Below, one piece after another: positions 17,057-26,181 of a stretch of 64,000 nucleotides of DNA (positions within the stretch are counted from its first letter, which is position 1; the number at the start of each line of letters is the position of its first letter). Source of the stretch: Isoptericola halotolerans (lineage in GTDB: Bacteria; Actinomycetota; Actinomycetes; Actinomycetales; Cellulomonadaceae). The position numbers and the translations under genes were made by a program. The DNA is taken from positions 558,001-622,000 of the forward strand of contig NZ_JABEZU010000002.1 of the NCBI RefSeq assembly GCF_013149785.1. Direction: 5' to 3'. Below the pieces are notes generated by a model. The model was not told where the DNA came from, ran no database searches, and saw only the letters and a program-made list of their open reading frames with translations.

Positions 17057-17683
17057 ATGGCCGACCCGGTGAGCGCTCCCCTCGTCCCTGGTCCACCCGA
17101 CCTCGAGCCCCTCGTCCTGCCCGATGCGGCGGCGTGGCGCTCGTGGCTCGACGAGCACGAGGACTCCGCCCCCGAGGGCGTGTGGCTGGTGCTGGCCCGC
17201 AAGGGGCGGCCGGCTCCGACCACGCTCACACGCGCCTCGGCGCTCGAGGAGGCGCTGTGCAGCGGCTGGATCGACGCGCAGGCACGCAGCCGTGACGAGG
17301 ACACCAGCCTGCAGCGCTACTGCCCGCGCCGGGCACGCAGCACGTGGTCCGTCCGCAACCGGGAGATCGTCGCCCGGCTGACCGACGCCGGACGGATGCG
17401 GCCCCGCGGGCAGGCCGAGGTCGACCGGGCGAAGGCCGACGGGCGGTGGGAGGCGGCGTACGCCGGGCCGGCGACCATCGAGGTGCCGCCGGCGCTGGCC
17501 GCGGCGCTGGCGCGGAGCCCCCGGGCGGCCGCCACCTGGGAGACGCTCACCTCGCAGAACCGCTACGCGATCCTGCACCGGCTGGCGACGCTCACGACGG
17601 CGGCGGCTCGCGAGCGGAACGTCGCGAAGTTCGTCGCGATGCTGGAACGTGGCGAGACGGTCCACCCGCAGCGGAGGCGGTGA
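17057..17683 (+). CDS. YdeI/OmpD-associated family protein
   Basis: A 208-residue soluble protein with the YdeI-like signature: WRSWLDEHEDSAPEGVWLVL, EEALCSGWIDAQ and RYCPRRARSTWSVRNRE, followed by the C-terminal helical part with SPRAAATWETLTSQNRYAIL. The family is associated with stress and antimicrobial-peptide tolerance in some bacteria, but the molecular function is not established. It lies alone, divergent from the antiporter. Confidence 0.92.
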   Translation: MADPVSAPLVPGPPDLEPLVLPDAAAWRSWLDEHEDSAPEGVWLVLARKGRPAPTTLTRASALEEALCSGWIDAQARSRDEDTSLQRYCPRRARSTWSVRNREIVARLTDAGRMRPRGQAEVDRAKADGRWEAAYAGPATIEVPPALAAALARSPRAAATWETLTSQNRYAILHRLATLTTAAARERNVAKFVAMLERGETVHPQRRR

Positions 17684-17787
17684 GCTCTCCAGGGCCGGAT
17701 CGCCAGACGGCGATGTCTACATCTTCCCCACATTCCCGGCGGTCCCGTCGCCGAGCGCCGTCGAGGGTCGGGTCCTATCGTGGGGCC

Positions 17788-19053
17788 GTGGCGACCCCCG
17801 GTGAGACGACTGTCAGCGGCCGTGACATGGTGCCCGCGAGCGTGCGGGGGGCCGCGGCATGGTCGTGGCGGCTGCTCATCATCGCCGCCGGCGTCGCCGG
17901 CCTGCTGTGGGTCCTGGCGGAGCTGAAGACGATCGTCGTCCCGGTCGCGGTCGCCCTGCTGATCACGATCCTGCTGCGTCCGGTGCGGATCACCCTGGAG
18001 AAGTGGGGCGTCCCCCGCGGGCTCGCGACGACGCTGTCCATCCTCGGGCTGATCGCCTTCGTCACGGGCCTGGTCGTCATCGCCGGTCAGTCGATCGTCA
18101 ACGGGTTCCAGGACCTGTGGGACCAGGCGGTGGCGGGGTACGAGGAGTTCCTCTCGTGGCTGTCAGAGGGTCCGCTGGGACTGGACACCGCCACGCTCGC
18201 GGACCTCGGCAGCCAGGCCCAGGACCTCGTCGCGGACCAGAGCTCCACCCTGATCACGGGGGCGCTGGGCGCCGCCACGACGGTCGGACACGTCCTGGTC
18301 GGGGTCATCATCGCGCTGTTCTGCATCATCTTCTTCCTGCAGGACGGGCGGACCATCTGGACCTGGACCGTCAACCTCCTGCCGATCTCCGCCCGGGAGA
18401 CCGTCCACCAGGCCGGCCGCCGCGGCATGGTGACGCTGTCGGCCTACGTGCGGACCCAGATCCTGGTGGCCCTGGTCGATGCGATCGGCATCGGGGTGGG
18501 GTCGGCGTTCTTCGTCCCGGCGCTCGCGATCCCCATCGGCATCCTGGTGTTCGTGGGGTCGTTCGTCCCGATCCTCGGTGCGATCTTCACCGGTGCGATC
18601 GCCTGCGCCGTCGTGCTCGTCGCCGAGGGGTGGATCGCGGCCCTCATCATGCTCGGCATCGTCCTGCTGGTGCAGCAGGCCGAGAGCCACATCCTGCAGC
18701 CGTTCCTCATGGGTCACGCGGTCTCGCTGCACCCGGTGGGCGTGGTGCTCGTCGTGGCGGCCGGGACACTCGTCGCCGGGCTCATCGGCGCCCTGTTCGC
18801 GGTGCCGCTGGCCGCGGTGCTCAACACGGTCATCCAGTACCTGCACGGGCACGACAAGTTCCCCGAGCTCGGCACCGACGATCACCTGCCGCTCCTGCGT
18901 CGCCGTCCGACGCTCGCCGACCTACCGGGTACGCTCCTGTGGCCGAGCCGGTCCGGCACGTCCGACGACGACGGCGCGCAACCCACCACCTCGGGTGACG
19001 CTCCTGCTGCACCGGCTCCCGACGCCGGACCGGCAGGAGAGAGCAGGTCGTGA
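17788..19053 (+). CDS. AI-2E family permease
   Basis: A 421-residue membrane protein with about eight helices: LLIIAAGVAGLLWVLAEL, then PVAVALLITILL, and later the conserved block GSFVPILGAIFTGAIACAVV and QQAESHILQPFLMG. The family includes transporters of autoinducer-2 and Na+/H+ antiporters; no specific substrate can be claimed. The GTG at 17788 is preferred: a TATCGT -10-like hexamer lies about 7 bp before it, suggesting a leaderless message. An ATG at 17713 would add 25 basic residues. The stop overlaps the start of ilvA by four bases. Confidence 0.9.
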   Translation: MATPGETTVSGRDMVPASVRGAAAWSWRLLIIAAGVAGLLWVLAELKTIVVPVAVALLITILLRPVRITLEKWGVPRGLATTLSILGLIAFVTGLVVIAGQSIVNGFQDLWDQAVAGYEEFLSWLSEGPLGLDTATLADLGSQAQDLVADQSSTLITGALGAATTVGHVLVGVIIALFCIIFFLQDGRTIWTWTVNLLPISARETVHQAGRRGMVTLSAYVRTQILVALVDAIGIGVGSAFFVPALAIPIGILVFVGSFVPILGAIFTGAIACAVVLVAEGWIAALIMLGIVLLVQQAESHILQPFLMGHAVSLHPVGVVLVVAAGTLVAGLIGALFAVPLAAVLNTVIQYLHGHDKFPELGTDDHLPLLRRRPTLADLPGTLLWPSRSGTSDDDGAQPTTSGDAPAAPAPDAGPAGESRS

Positions 19054-20270
19054 CAGCACCGCACCCGATCCATCGTGTGACCCTCGACGACGTCCGCGCG
19101 GCTGCCGCGCTGCTGGAGCCGGTGGTGACGCGCACCCCGGTCCACCCCTTCCGGGCGCTGTCCCAGCTGGCCGGGGCCGACGTCGTCCTCAAGTGCGAGA
19201 ACCTGCAGCGCGCCGGGTCGTTCAAGATCCGTGGCGCGTACACGCGGCTCGCCGGCCTCACACCGGAGCAGCAGGAGCGGGGCGTCGTCGCGGCCTCCGC
19301 CGGCAACCACGCGCAGGGCGTCGCGCTGGCGGCGGAGCAGCTCGGGATCCCGGCCGTCGTCTACATGCCGCAGGGCGCCTCCGTGCCCAAGCTGGAGGCG
19401 ACGCGCAGCTACGGCGCCGAGGTGCGCCAGCTCGGCGCGACCGTGGACGAGGCGCTGGGCGCCGCGCGGGCCGAGGCGGCCCGCACGGGCAAGGTGCTCA
19501 TCCACCCGTTCGACCACGTCGACGTCGTGGCGGGGCAGGGGACGGTCGCGCTGGAGATCCTCGAGCAGGTGCCCGACGTCGGGACGGTCGTGGTTCCCCT
19601 GGGCGGTGGTGGCCTGGTGGCCGGCATCGCGACGGTGCTGGCGGAGCTCGCGCCGCACGTGCGGGTGGTCGGTGTGCAGGCGGCGTCGGCGGCGGCGTAC
19701 CCGGCGTCGATCGCCGCCGGGCACCCGGTGCCCGGCGATCTCGGTCCGACGATGGCGGACGGCATCGCGGTGGGAACGCCGGGCGACGTGCCGTTCGAGG
19801 TGCTGACGCGGCTCGGGGTCGAGGTCCGCACGGTCACCGAGGACCAGATGTCCAGGGCCCTGCTGCTGGTGGCCGAGCGCGGCAAGCTGGTCGTGGAACC
19901 GTCGGCCGCGGCCGCGGTGGCCGCGGTGATGGTCTCGCCGAACGCCTACACCGGGACCGTGGTGCCGGTCCTGACCGGTGGCAACATCGACCCGTTGCTG
20001 CTCCAGCGCGTCGTCCAGCACGGTCTGGTGGCCGCGGGACGGTACCTGCAGCTCTCGGTACGGCTCGACGACAAGCCGGGCGCGCTGGCGGCGCTGCTGG
20101 AGACGATCGCCGCGGCCGAGGGCAACATCGTGCGGGTGGACCACCGGCGCACCGACACCACGCTCGAGGTGTCCGAGGTGCTGGTGACGCTGCAGCTCGA
20201 GACGAAGGGCTACGAGCACCGCGCGGCGGTCCTGGACCGCTTGCGCACCGACGGCTACCGCATCGGCTAA
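19050..20270 (+). CDS. ilvA: Threonine dehydratase with ACT domain
   Basis: A 406-residue PLP enzyme converting threonine to 2-oxobutyrate and ammonia, the first step to isoleucine. The PLP lysine is in GSFKIRGAY (Lys59), the asparagine loop is SAGNHAQG, and the phosphate-binding glycine loop is PLGGGGLVAG near residue 188. A single ACT domain occupies about residues 330-405, the short form with one regulatory domain. The GTG start overlaps the permease stop (GTGA) and follows GGAGAGAG. Catabolic and biosynthetic forms cannot be separated by sequence alone. Confidence 0.95.
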   Translation: MTAPHPIHRVTLDDVRAAAALLEPVVTRTPVHPFRALSQLAGADVVLKCENLQRAGSFKIRGAYTRLAGLTPEQQERGVVAASAGNHAQGVALAAEQLGIPAVVYMPQGASVPKLEATRSYGAEVRQLGATVDEALGAARAEAARTGKVLIHPFDHVDVVAGQGTVALEILEQVPDVGTVVVPLGGGGLVAGIATVLAELAPHVRVVGVQAASAAAYPASIAAGHPVPGDLGPTMADGIAVGTPGDVPFEVLTRLGVEVRTVTEDQMSRALLLVAERGKLVVEPSAAAAVAAVMVSPNAYTGTVVPVLTGGNIDPLLLQRVVQHGLVAAGRYLQLSVRLDDKPGALAALLETIAAAEGNIVRVDHRRTDTTLEVSEVLVTLQLETKGYEHRAAVLDRLRTDGYRIG

Positions 20271-20331
20271 GCCGCAGGGTCGGCCGACCTCGTCCGAGAG
20301 GCGCGGGCGGAGACGGGGAGCACCTAGAGGC

Positions 20332-20420
20332 GCGAGAAAGGCCCCGCGCACGGTCGTCAAACGCGAAGTGCAGGGCGCGCAGCGCCCGTGAACGCGACCG
20401 TGCGCGGGGCCTCTTCTCGC
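20332..20420. repeat. Long nested inverted repeat, copy 2 (bidirectional terminator candidate)
   Basis: Arms at 20332-20356 and 20395-20420 pair with a one-base bulge. The loop contains a second GC-rich hairpin. It is in the convergent space between ilvA and ectC. Its reverse complement shares ordered blocks (CCCCGCGCACGGTCG, CGTTCACG, CACTTC, TGACGACCGTGCGC) with the repeat at 4644-4742. The outermost arm bases and the central hairpin differ between copies, each keeping its own complementarity. Confidence 0.85.
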
Positions 20421-20441
20421 GTCGCCCCGCGCGGTGAGAGC

Positions 20442-20846
20442 TCAGACGGTGGTGGTCTCCGGCTCGGTGATGAGCGGGTAGACACCGTTCTCGTCGTGGA
20501 CCTCGCGGCCGGTGACCGGCGGGTTGAACACGCACACGCACGTGATGTCGGTGCGCGGGCGCACCTTGTGCTTGTCGTGCTCGTTGAGCAGGTACAGCGA
20601 GCCGGGCTTGAGCTGGTGCACCTCACCGGTGGCCAGGTCCTCGATCTCGCCCTCGCCCGAGGTGATGAAGACGGCCTCGATGTGGTTGGCGTACCAGAAG
20701 AAGCTCTCGGTGCCGGCGTACAGCGTGGTCTCGTGCACGGAGAAGCCGACGCCCTCCTTGGCGAGGATGATGCGCTTGGAGCGCCAGTTCTCGCTCTTGA
20801 TGTCGGCCTCGGTGTCGGTGATCTCGTCGAGAGTGCGGACGATCAT
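20442..20846 (-). CDS. ectC: L-ectoine synthase
   Basis: A 134-residue cupin-fold enzyme that cyclises N-gamma-acetyl-diaminobutyrate to ectoine, the last step of ectoine synthesis. The sequence [20 protein letters not shown] and the block [18 protein letters not shown], with [15 protein letters not shown], is typical EctC. Length equals the family standard. A GAGGAGAA site precedes the ATG. It is the third gene of ectABC, 41 bp after ectB. No ectoine hydroxylase (ectD) follows. Confidence 0.98.
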   Translation of the reverse strand: MIVRTLDEITDTEADIKSENWRSKRIILAKEGVGFSVHETTLYAGTESFFWYANHIEAVFITSGEGEIEDLATGEVHQLKPGSLYLLNEHDKHKVRPRTDITCVCVFNPPVTGREVHDENGVYPLITEPETTTV

Positions 20847-20887
20847 GGTTCTCCTCGGTCGTGAGAGGTGGGGTGGGCAGGCGTCCG

Positions 20888-22183
20888 TCAGCCGAGGACG
20901 GTGTCGAAGGCCTCGTCGAGGATGGCCAGGCCGCGACGCAGCTCGTCCTCGGTGATCGTCAGCGGAGGCAGCAGCTTGACGACCTCGCCGTCGGGGCCGG
21001 AGGTCTCGACGAGCAGGCCGTGCTCGAACGCGTACTGGGTGACCCGGCCGGCCAGCTCACCGTCGGGCAGCTGCAGCCCGCGCGCCAGGCCACGGCCCTT
21101 GGCGAGCAGCTCGTGGTCGGGGTAGCGCGAGACGACCGAGTTGAAGTGGCTCTCGACCAGCAGGCCCTTGGCCTTGACGTCCTTCTCGAGGGTGTCGTCG
21201 GCCCAGTAGGTCCGGATCGCCTCGGACGCCGTGGCGAAGGCCGGGGCGAACCCGCGGAAGGTGCCGTTGTGCTCGCCGGGCTCCCACACGTCGAGCTCGG
21301 GGCGCACCAGGGTGATCGCCATGGGCATGCCGTAGCCGGAGATGGACTTCGACAGGCAGATGATGTCCGGGACGATGCCGGCCTCCTCGAAGGAGAAGAA
21401 CCCGCCGGTGCGACCGCAGCCCATCTGGATGTCGTCGAGGATGAGCAGGATGCCGTGCACCTTGCACAGGTCCGCCAGGCCGCGCAGCCACTCGGCGCGG
21501 GCGGCGTTGATGCCGCCCTCGCCCTGGACGGTCTCGACGATGACGGCGGCGGGCTCGTTGAGACCGGAACCGGCGTCCTCGAGCATGCGCTGGAAGTACT
21601 GGAAGTCGTCCACGTCGCCGTTGAAGTAGTCGTCGTACGGCATGGGGGTGGCGTGCACCAGCGGGATGCCGGCGCCACCGCGCTTCATGGAGTTGCCGGT
21701 CACGGACAGGGCGCCGAGCGTCATGCCGTGGAAGGCGTTCGTGAAGTTGATGACGGACTCGCGGCCGGTCACCTTGCGGGCGAGCTTCAGCGCCGCCTCG
21801 ACGGAGTTGGCCCCGCCCGGGCCGGGGAAGACGACCTTGTGGTCGAGGCCGCGCGGCTCGAGGATGTGCGAGCGGAAGGTCTGCAGGAACTCGCGACGCG
21901 CGGTGGTCAGCATGTCGAGCGAGTGGACCATGCGGTCGCTCGTGAGGTAGTCGACGAGGATCTTCTTCAGGCGTGGGTTGTTGTGCCCGTAGTTGAGTGA
22001 TCCCGCTCCCGCGAAGAAGTCGAGGTACTCGGTGCCGTCCTCGGCGAACACCGTGGCGCCGACCGCACGGTCGAACACCACGGGCCAGGCGCGGGAGTAG
22101 CTGCGGACCTCGGACTCGAGGGCGGTGAAGCCTGTCGGGTCGTCGGTGGTCGACGCGTCGGTCTGGGGGGTCAGGGTCGTCAC
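20888..22183 (-). CDS. ectB: Diaminobutyrate-2-oxoglutarate transaminase
   Basis: A 431-residue class III aminotransferase that makes L-2,4-diaminobutyrate from aspartate semialdehyde with glutamate as amino donor. Seen: [44 protein letters not shown] and the PLP lysine in [10 protein letters not shown]. Start choice: the GTG at 22183 has AGAGGA 9 bp upstream, whereas the GTG at 22192 is directly adjacent to that site and so less likely. Middle gene of the ectoine operon. Confidence 0.97.
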   Translation of the reverse strand: MTTLTPQTDASTTDDPTGFTALESEVRSYSRAWPVVFDRAVGATVFAEDGTEYLDFFAGAGSLNYGHNNPRLKKILVDYLTSDRMVHSLDMLTTARREFLQTFRSHILEPRGLDHKVVFPGPGGANSVEAALKLARKVTGRESVINFTNAFHGMTLGALSVTGNSMKRGGAGIPLVHATPMPYDDYFNGDVDDFQYFQRMLEDAGSGLNEPAAVIVETVQGEGGINAARAEWLRGLADLCKVHGILLILDDIQMGCGRTGGFFSFEEAGIVPDIICLSKSISGYGMPMAITLVRPELDVWEPGEHNGTFRGFAPAFATASEAIRTYWADDTLEKDVKAKGLLVESHFNSVVSRYPDHELLAKGRGLARGLQLPDGELAGRVTQYAFEHGLLVETSGPDGEVVKLLPPLTITEDELRRGLAILDEAFDTVLG

Positions 22184-22281
22184 GGAGGACACTCCTCTGA
22201 GGTGGTGCGCGCAGGTGCTTCGAGTGGTGCGGGGGCTGTGTCGTCACCTGCGCGCGGGACCGGCGCAGCCCGGGGGACCTG

Positions 22282-22821
22282 TCAGTGGCGGAAACCGTCG
22301 ATCACGAGCAGTGGTTCGGCCTCGTGGCCGTCGGGGAAGTGGTGGGCCTCGAAGCCGGGCGCCTCGTGGAGCGTGGCACCGCGGGCTGCCGACCAGCGCT
22401 GGAACACGCGCCGGGAGGACTGGTTGTCCTCGGTGACCGTGGTCACCATCGAGGTGATCTCCGGCTGGTCGTCGATCACGGCGTCGATGAGCCGTCCGGC
22501 GACACGTCGGCCGCGAGCGCGCTCGTCGACGGCGACCTGCCAGAGGAAGTAGCGGCTCGGGTCCCGGGGGAGGCGGTAGCCGCTGACGAATCCGACGACG
22601 TCGTCGCCCAGGAGGGCGATCCGGCACGTGTCGGAGAAGTGGTCGGCGAGCAGCAGGTAGCTGTACGACGAGTTGAGATCCAGCGAACCGGAGTCCCGGG
22701 CGACCCGCCACATGCCCCCGCCGTCGTCGACGGTGGGTCGGCGGATCGTGAGTGGTGCGTCGTCGTTCGAGGCGTCGTTCGGAAGGGTCGGATCGGTCGA
22801 TTGCTCGTCAGAGATTGTCAT
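22282..22821 (-). CDS. ectA: L-2,4-diaminobutyric acid acetyltransferase
   Basis: A 179-residue GNAT-family enzyme acetylating diaminobutyrate at the gamma nitrogen. The pattern LTIRRPTVDDGGGMWRVARD, LDLNSSYSYLLLADHF, FVSGYRLPRDPSRYFLWQVA and the acetyl-CoA loop RARGRRVAG matches EctA. The ATG at 22821 is used; an ATG five codons upstream (22836) is also possible. It is first in ectABC, with an 89-bp gap to ectB. Osmotic induction is expected from known ect operons; no operator is clear here. Confidence 0.96.
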   Translation of the reverse strand: MTISDEQSTDPTLPNDASNDDAPLTIRRPTVDDGGGMWRVARDSGSLDLNSSYSYLLLADHFSDTCRIALLGDDVVGFVSGYRLPRDPSRYFLWQVAVDERARGRRVAGRLIDAVIDDQPEITSMVTTVTEDNQSSRRVFQRWSAARGATLHEAPGFEAHHFPDGHEAEPLLVIDGFRH

Positions 22822-22907
22822 ACCGAGAACAACCATAGACACGATCGAGGCATAATCCCACCCCTGGCCGGTGAAGCCGAGGTGCGACGTTGACCACAGC
22901 CGCACGA

Positions 22908-22939
22908 TGCCGGGACGTTCGTCCTCCTCCGTCCCGGCA
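22908..22939 (-). terminator. Hairpin after greA
   Basis: Perfect 10-bp arms TGCCGGGACG (22908-22917) and CGTCCCGGCA (22930-22939), 8 bp past the greA stop on the minus strand. It separates greA from the ectoine operon promoter. No T tract. Confidence 0.6.
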
Positions 22940-22947
22940 CCGTGACG

Positions 22948-23430
22948 TCAGCCGGAGAAGGGCTTGGCGCTGCGGATGAGCACCGGGATGTCGCGCCCGT
23001 TCGGAGCGGTGTAGCTGGTGGAGTCGCCGACGTTCTTGCCGTCGATGGCGGCGCCGAGCGGGGACGTGGGGGAGTAGACGTCGAGGTCCGTGGTGCCGGC
23101 GATCTCCCGCGAGCCCAGCAGGAACGTCATCTCGTCGCCCGCCACCTCGGCGACGACGACCATGCCGGCCTCGACCTTGCCGTCGTCCGCGGGCTGCGCC
23201 ACCGCGACGTTGCGCAGCTTGTCGGTCAGCTCGCGGATGCGTGCCTCGTTCTTGCCCTGCTCCTCGCGGGCGGCGTGGTAGCCACCGTTCTCCTTGAGGT
23301 CACCCTCGTCGCGTGCGGCAGCGATGCGCTCGGCGATCTCGGTGCGGTACGGGCCGGAGAGGTGCTCCAGCTCGGACTTCAACCGGTCGTGAGCCTCCTG
23401 GGTGAGCCAGGTGACGTTGCTCTCGGTCAC
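22948..23430 (-). CDS. greA: Transcription elongation factor GreA
   Basis: A 160-residue factor that stimulates transcript cleavage by stalled RNA polymerase. The N-terminal coiled coil (TQEAHDRLKSELEHL through RELTDKLRNV) carries the acidic tip DEGDLKENGGYHAARE. The C-terminal FKBP-like globule has YSPTSPLGAAIDGK. The GTG at 23430 follows a strong AAAGGAG site. The gene sits beside a DUF4307 gene and mca, the same neighbours as mycobacterial greA. Confidence 0.97.
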   Translation of the reverse strand: MTESNVTWLTQEAHDRLKSELEHLSGPYRTEIAERIAAARDEGDLKENGGYHAAREEQGKNEARIRELTDKLRNVAVAQPADDGKVEAGMVVVAEVAGDEMTFLLGSREIAGTTDLDVYSPTSPLGAAIDGKNVGDSTSYTAPNGRDIPVLIRSAKPFSG

Positions 23431-23609
23431 GAGGGCTCTCCTTTCATGGTGCTCGTGGCCTGCGCCGGGCGGCACGCGTCGGCGCGCCCGGCGGGGCGTC
23501 GGCACGCGCGCCGGACGGCGCAGGACTGCGTGTGAATCCCTCAGGATAACCGACGTGCCGCGCTGCGGTGCCCGCCGCGCTGCTCGCGGTCGTGCCGGGC
23601 CGCTGCGTG

Positions 23610-24038
23610 TCAGCCGGTGGTCTCGCACCCGACGACGTCGGCGGACGTCGCGAGCTCCGAGGTGCCGACCGAGACCTGGTACGCCGAGGTGCGGCTCTCC
23701 GCGGGGCCGACGGCGACGTCGAGGGTGCCGACCTGCGCATAGCTCGGGGACAGGACGTCGACGGTGCAGACCGCTGTCGTGCCGGCCGGCATGTGCACCT
23801 GGAACGTGACGTCGACCTGCTCGGCGTCGACGATGTCGAACCCGACCATCTCGGCCGTGACCGGGTCGGCGGCGCTCTGGGAGAACGAGAACCAGGCGAC
23901 CAGGCCGACGGCGGCCGTCAGGGCCGCGGCGATCGCCAGGGCCCGGCGTCGAGGGCGGGTCCGCGCCGTCGGCCGCACCGTCGCTCGCGCCCCGCCGTAG
24001 CGACCGGCGGGGACGGTGGGGGGCTGCTCGGAGGTCAT
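23610..24038 (-). CDS. DUF4307-family membrane protein
   Basis: A 142-residue protein with a basic N-terminus (RTRPRRRALA), one membrane helix at about residues 32-53 and an extracytoplasmic beta-rich domain with two cysteines (AVCTVDV and VVGCETTG) that could form a disulfide. Matches DUF4307, a conserved actinobacterial family next to greA and mca. Function unknown. It is divergent from mca with a 59-bp spacer. Confidence 0.88.
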   Translation of the reverse strand: MTSEQPPTVPAGRYGGARATVRPTARTRPRRRALAIAAALTAAVGLVAWFSFSQSAADPVTAEMVGFDIVDAEQVDVTFQVHMPAGTTAVCTVDVLSPSYAQVGTLDVAVGPAESRTSAYQVSVGTSELATSADVVGCETTG

Positions 24039-24097
24039 GACACCATTGTCCCCGACGAACGCTTGCGTCCCGCACCCTATCCACCCTGGGAGGACCT

Positions 24098-24994
24098 TTG
24101 TCCGGCGAACCACTGCGGCTCATGGCGGTGCACGCGCACCCGGACGACGAGTCGAGCAAGGGCGCGGCCACGACCGCCCGCTACGCGGCCGAGGGGGTCG
24201 AGGTGCTGGTCGTGACGTGCACGGGTGGGGAGCGCGGCGACGTGCTCAACTCGTCGTTCGTCCCGCCGTCGGGCCATGGCTTCGACACGCTCGAGGCCAA
24301 GCGTGCCGTGCGCCGTCTGGAGATGGCGGCCGCGGCCGAGGCGCTGGGGGTGCGTCAGCACTGGCTCGGGTTCGTCGACTCCGGGCTCCCGGAGGGCGAC
24401 CCGCTGCCGCCGCTGCCCGAGGGGTGCTTCGCGCTGCTCCCGCTCGAGGAGGCGTCCGCGCCGCTCGTCGAGCTCGTGCGCGAGTTCCGGCCGCACGTCA
24501 TGACGACCTACGACCCGTCCGGCGGCTACCCGCACCCGGACCACGTCCGGTGCCACGAGGTGGCTTTCGAGGCCTACCACGCGGCGGGCGACGGTGACCG
24601 TTACGTCGTGGACGGCGGCGCCGCGCCGTGGGAGCCGCTCAAGCTCTACTACAACCACGGCTTCTCCATGGACCGGCTCCGTGCCGTGCACGAGGCGATG
24701 GAGGGCGCGGGGCTCGAGTCGCCGTTCGGCGACTGGATCGAGTCGCGCACCGCGCGCGAGATCCCGGAGCGCATCGCCACCACCCGCATCGAGGTCGCCG
24801 AGTTCTTCGCGCAGCGCGACGCCGCCCTGGTCGCCCACGCGTCGCAGATCGACCCGGACGGCTTCTTCTTCGCCGTCCCGCGCGACATCGAGGTGGACGT
24901 GTGGCCCACCGAGGAGTTCGAGCTCGCGGAGTCCCGTATCGAGGTCACGACGCCCGAGGACGACCTGTTCGCCGGCGTGCGGAAGGAGTCCTGA
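24098..24994 (+). CDS. mca: Mycothiol S-conjugate amidase
   Basis: A 298-residue LmbE-like zinc hydrolase that cleaves mycothiol adducts of toxins, releasing a mercapturic acid for export. The zinc-binding motif HAHPDDESS lies near residues 12-20 and the second, HPDHVRCHE, near 147. GGERGDVLN is the substrate loop. Translation probably starts at the TTG at 24098: GGGAGGA precedes it by 6 bp and the protein then begins as known Mca proteins do. The ATG at 24122 would remove the first strand. Its stop overlaps the ATG of the next gene. Implies that the organism uses mycothiol. Confidence 0.95.
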   Translation: MSGEPLRLMAVHAHPDDESSKGAATTARYAAEGVEVLVVTCTGGERGDVLNSSFVPPSGHGFDTLEAKRAVRRLEMAAAAEALGVRQHWLGFVDSGLPEGDPLPPLPEGCFALLPLEEASAPLVELVREFRPHVMTTYDPSGGYPHPDHVRCHEVAFEAYHAAGDGDRYVVDGGAAPWEPLKLYYNHGFSMDRLRAVHEAMEGAGLESPFGDWIESRTAREIPERIATTRIEVAEFFAQRDAALVAHASQIDPDGFFFAVPRDIEVDVWPTEEFELAESRIEVTTPEDDLFAGVRKES

Positions 24995-25356
24995 TGTCCC
25001 TCGCCCTGCTGGTCGGTCTGGCCGCCGACGTCGAGCCGTCGCCGTCACCGACGTCGACCACGCCTCCGCTCGAGGACTGGGAGGTGACACCGGGTCTGAC
25101 GGGCTTCCTCGCGACCTTCGCCGTCGCGGCGGCCGCGGTGGTCCTGTTCCTGTCGCTGAGCCGCCACATGCGCAAGGCGAACGCCTACGCCCGGGCGCAC
25201 GGCATCGAGGTCGCCGAGCGCCGGACTATCGGGTTCCGCCGTGACGAGCCCGCACCGGTCTCGGCGGGCAGCCCGGACACGCCGGTCTCCCCGGACGCCG
25301 CCGTCGACGACGGCGGCCCGGACGGGACGGGCGACGGGCGGGGCCCGTCGTCATGA
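24994..25356 (+). CDS. Small membrane protein of the mca locus
   Basis: A 120-residue protein whose ATG overlaps the mca stop by one base, so it is co-translated. A short N-terminal segment with Pro/Ser/Thr is followed by one membrane helix (GFLATFAVAAAAVVLFLSLS, about residues 36-55) and a basic segment RHMRKANAYARAHG. The tail is acidic and Gly/Pro-rich. It resembles the small membrane protein encoded after mca in mycobacteria. Function unknown. Confidence 0.85.
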   Translation: MSLALLVGLAADVEPSPSPTSTTPPLEDWEVTPGLTGFLATFAVAAAAVVLFLSLSRHMRKANAYARAHGIEVAERRTIGFRRDEPAPVSAGSPDTPVSPDAAVDDGGPDGTGDGRGPSS

Positions 25357-26165
25357 CGCGGGTCACCGTCGCGCAGGTGGCGGTCGCGGACGACCACGAG
25401 GCGAACCGCTACCTGGTCGCGGACGCCTTCGGGGCGGCGGCCAAGGTGGGGGCGGACCTGCTCGTCCTGCCGGAGTACGCCTCGGGCTACCACCGGCACG
25501 GGGTCGGCATCGAGCACGCCGAACCCCTCGACGGCCCGTTCGTGACGGCCCTGCGCGCGCTCGCCGAGCGGCACGGCGTGGCGGTCGTCGCCGGGACGAC
25601 GCTGCCGGGCGGCGGGAGCGGTGCTGACCACGGGCCGCACCGCGCGGTGAACGCCGTCGTCGCGGTGGGCGCGGACGGCGGGCTCGTCGGGGTCTACCGC
25701 AAGGTCCACCTGTACGACGCGTTCGGGACGCGGGAGTCCGACCGCCTCGAGCCCGGTCCGGCGGACGCGGAGCCCCTGACGATCCGGGTCGGCGACCTCA
25801 CGTTCGGCGTCATCACCTGCTACGACCTGCGGTTCCCCGAGTCCGCCCGGCGGGTCGTCGACGCCGGTGCGGACGTGCTGCTCGTCCCGGCGGCATGGGT
25901 CGCCGGCCCGCTCAAGGCCGAGCACTGGCGTGCGCTGCTGGTCGCACGGGCGATCGAGAACACCGCGGTGGTCATGGGTGTGGGGATGGCGGGCAAGGGG
26001 GTCACGGGGCGGTCGTTGCTGGCCGGGCCCGACGGCGTCGTCGGGCTGGAGCTGGACGAACGGCCGCAGTACCGCACCGTGGACCTGGACGCCGCAGAGC
26101 TCGCGGCCGTGCGCCGCGCGAACCCCTCGCTGGCGAACCGCCGATACACCGTCGTGCCCCGCTGA
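25353..26165 (+). CDS. Carbon-nitrogen hydrolase (nitrilase superfamily)
   Basis: A 270-residue hydrolase with the Glu-Lys-Cys triad: Glu41 in LVLPEYASGY, Lys117 in YRKVHLYDAFG and Cys156 in VITCYDLRFPESAR. The size and the LYDAFG segment resemble omega-amidase or deaminated-glutathione amidase type members, but the amide substrate cannot be fixed. The ATG overlaps the stop of the previous gene by four bases, tying it to the mca operon. Repair or recycling of a deaminated thiol or amide metabolite would fit that context but is only inferred. Confidence 0.93.
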   Translation: MTRVTVAQVAVADDHEANRYLVADAFGAAAKVGADLLVLPEYASGYHRHGVGIEHAEPLDGPFVTALRALAERHGVAVVAGTTLPGGGSGADHGPHRAVNAVVAVGADGGLVGVYRKVHLYDAFGTRESDRLEPGPADAEPLTIRVGDLTFGVITCYDLRFPESARRVVDAGADVLLVPAAWVAGPLKAEHWRALLVARAIENTAVVMGVGMAGKGVTGRSLLAGPDGVVGLELDERPQYRTVDLDAAELAAVRRANPSLANRRYTVVPR

Positions 26166-26181
26166 CCCGTCGCGCAGGCCG

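Noticed and set aside
15146-17665. An 839-residue open frame on the minus strand
   Set aside because: It runs through the YdeI gene, the antiporter and msrA in other frames. The real genes explain the region.
20442-22821. Ectoine operon as a recently acquired island
   Set aside because: Base composition and codon use match the surroundings, and no integrase, tRNA or repeats flank it. It is an ordinary ectABC operon.
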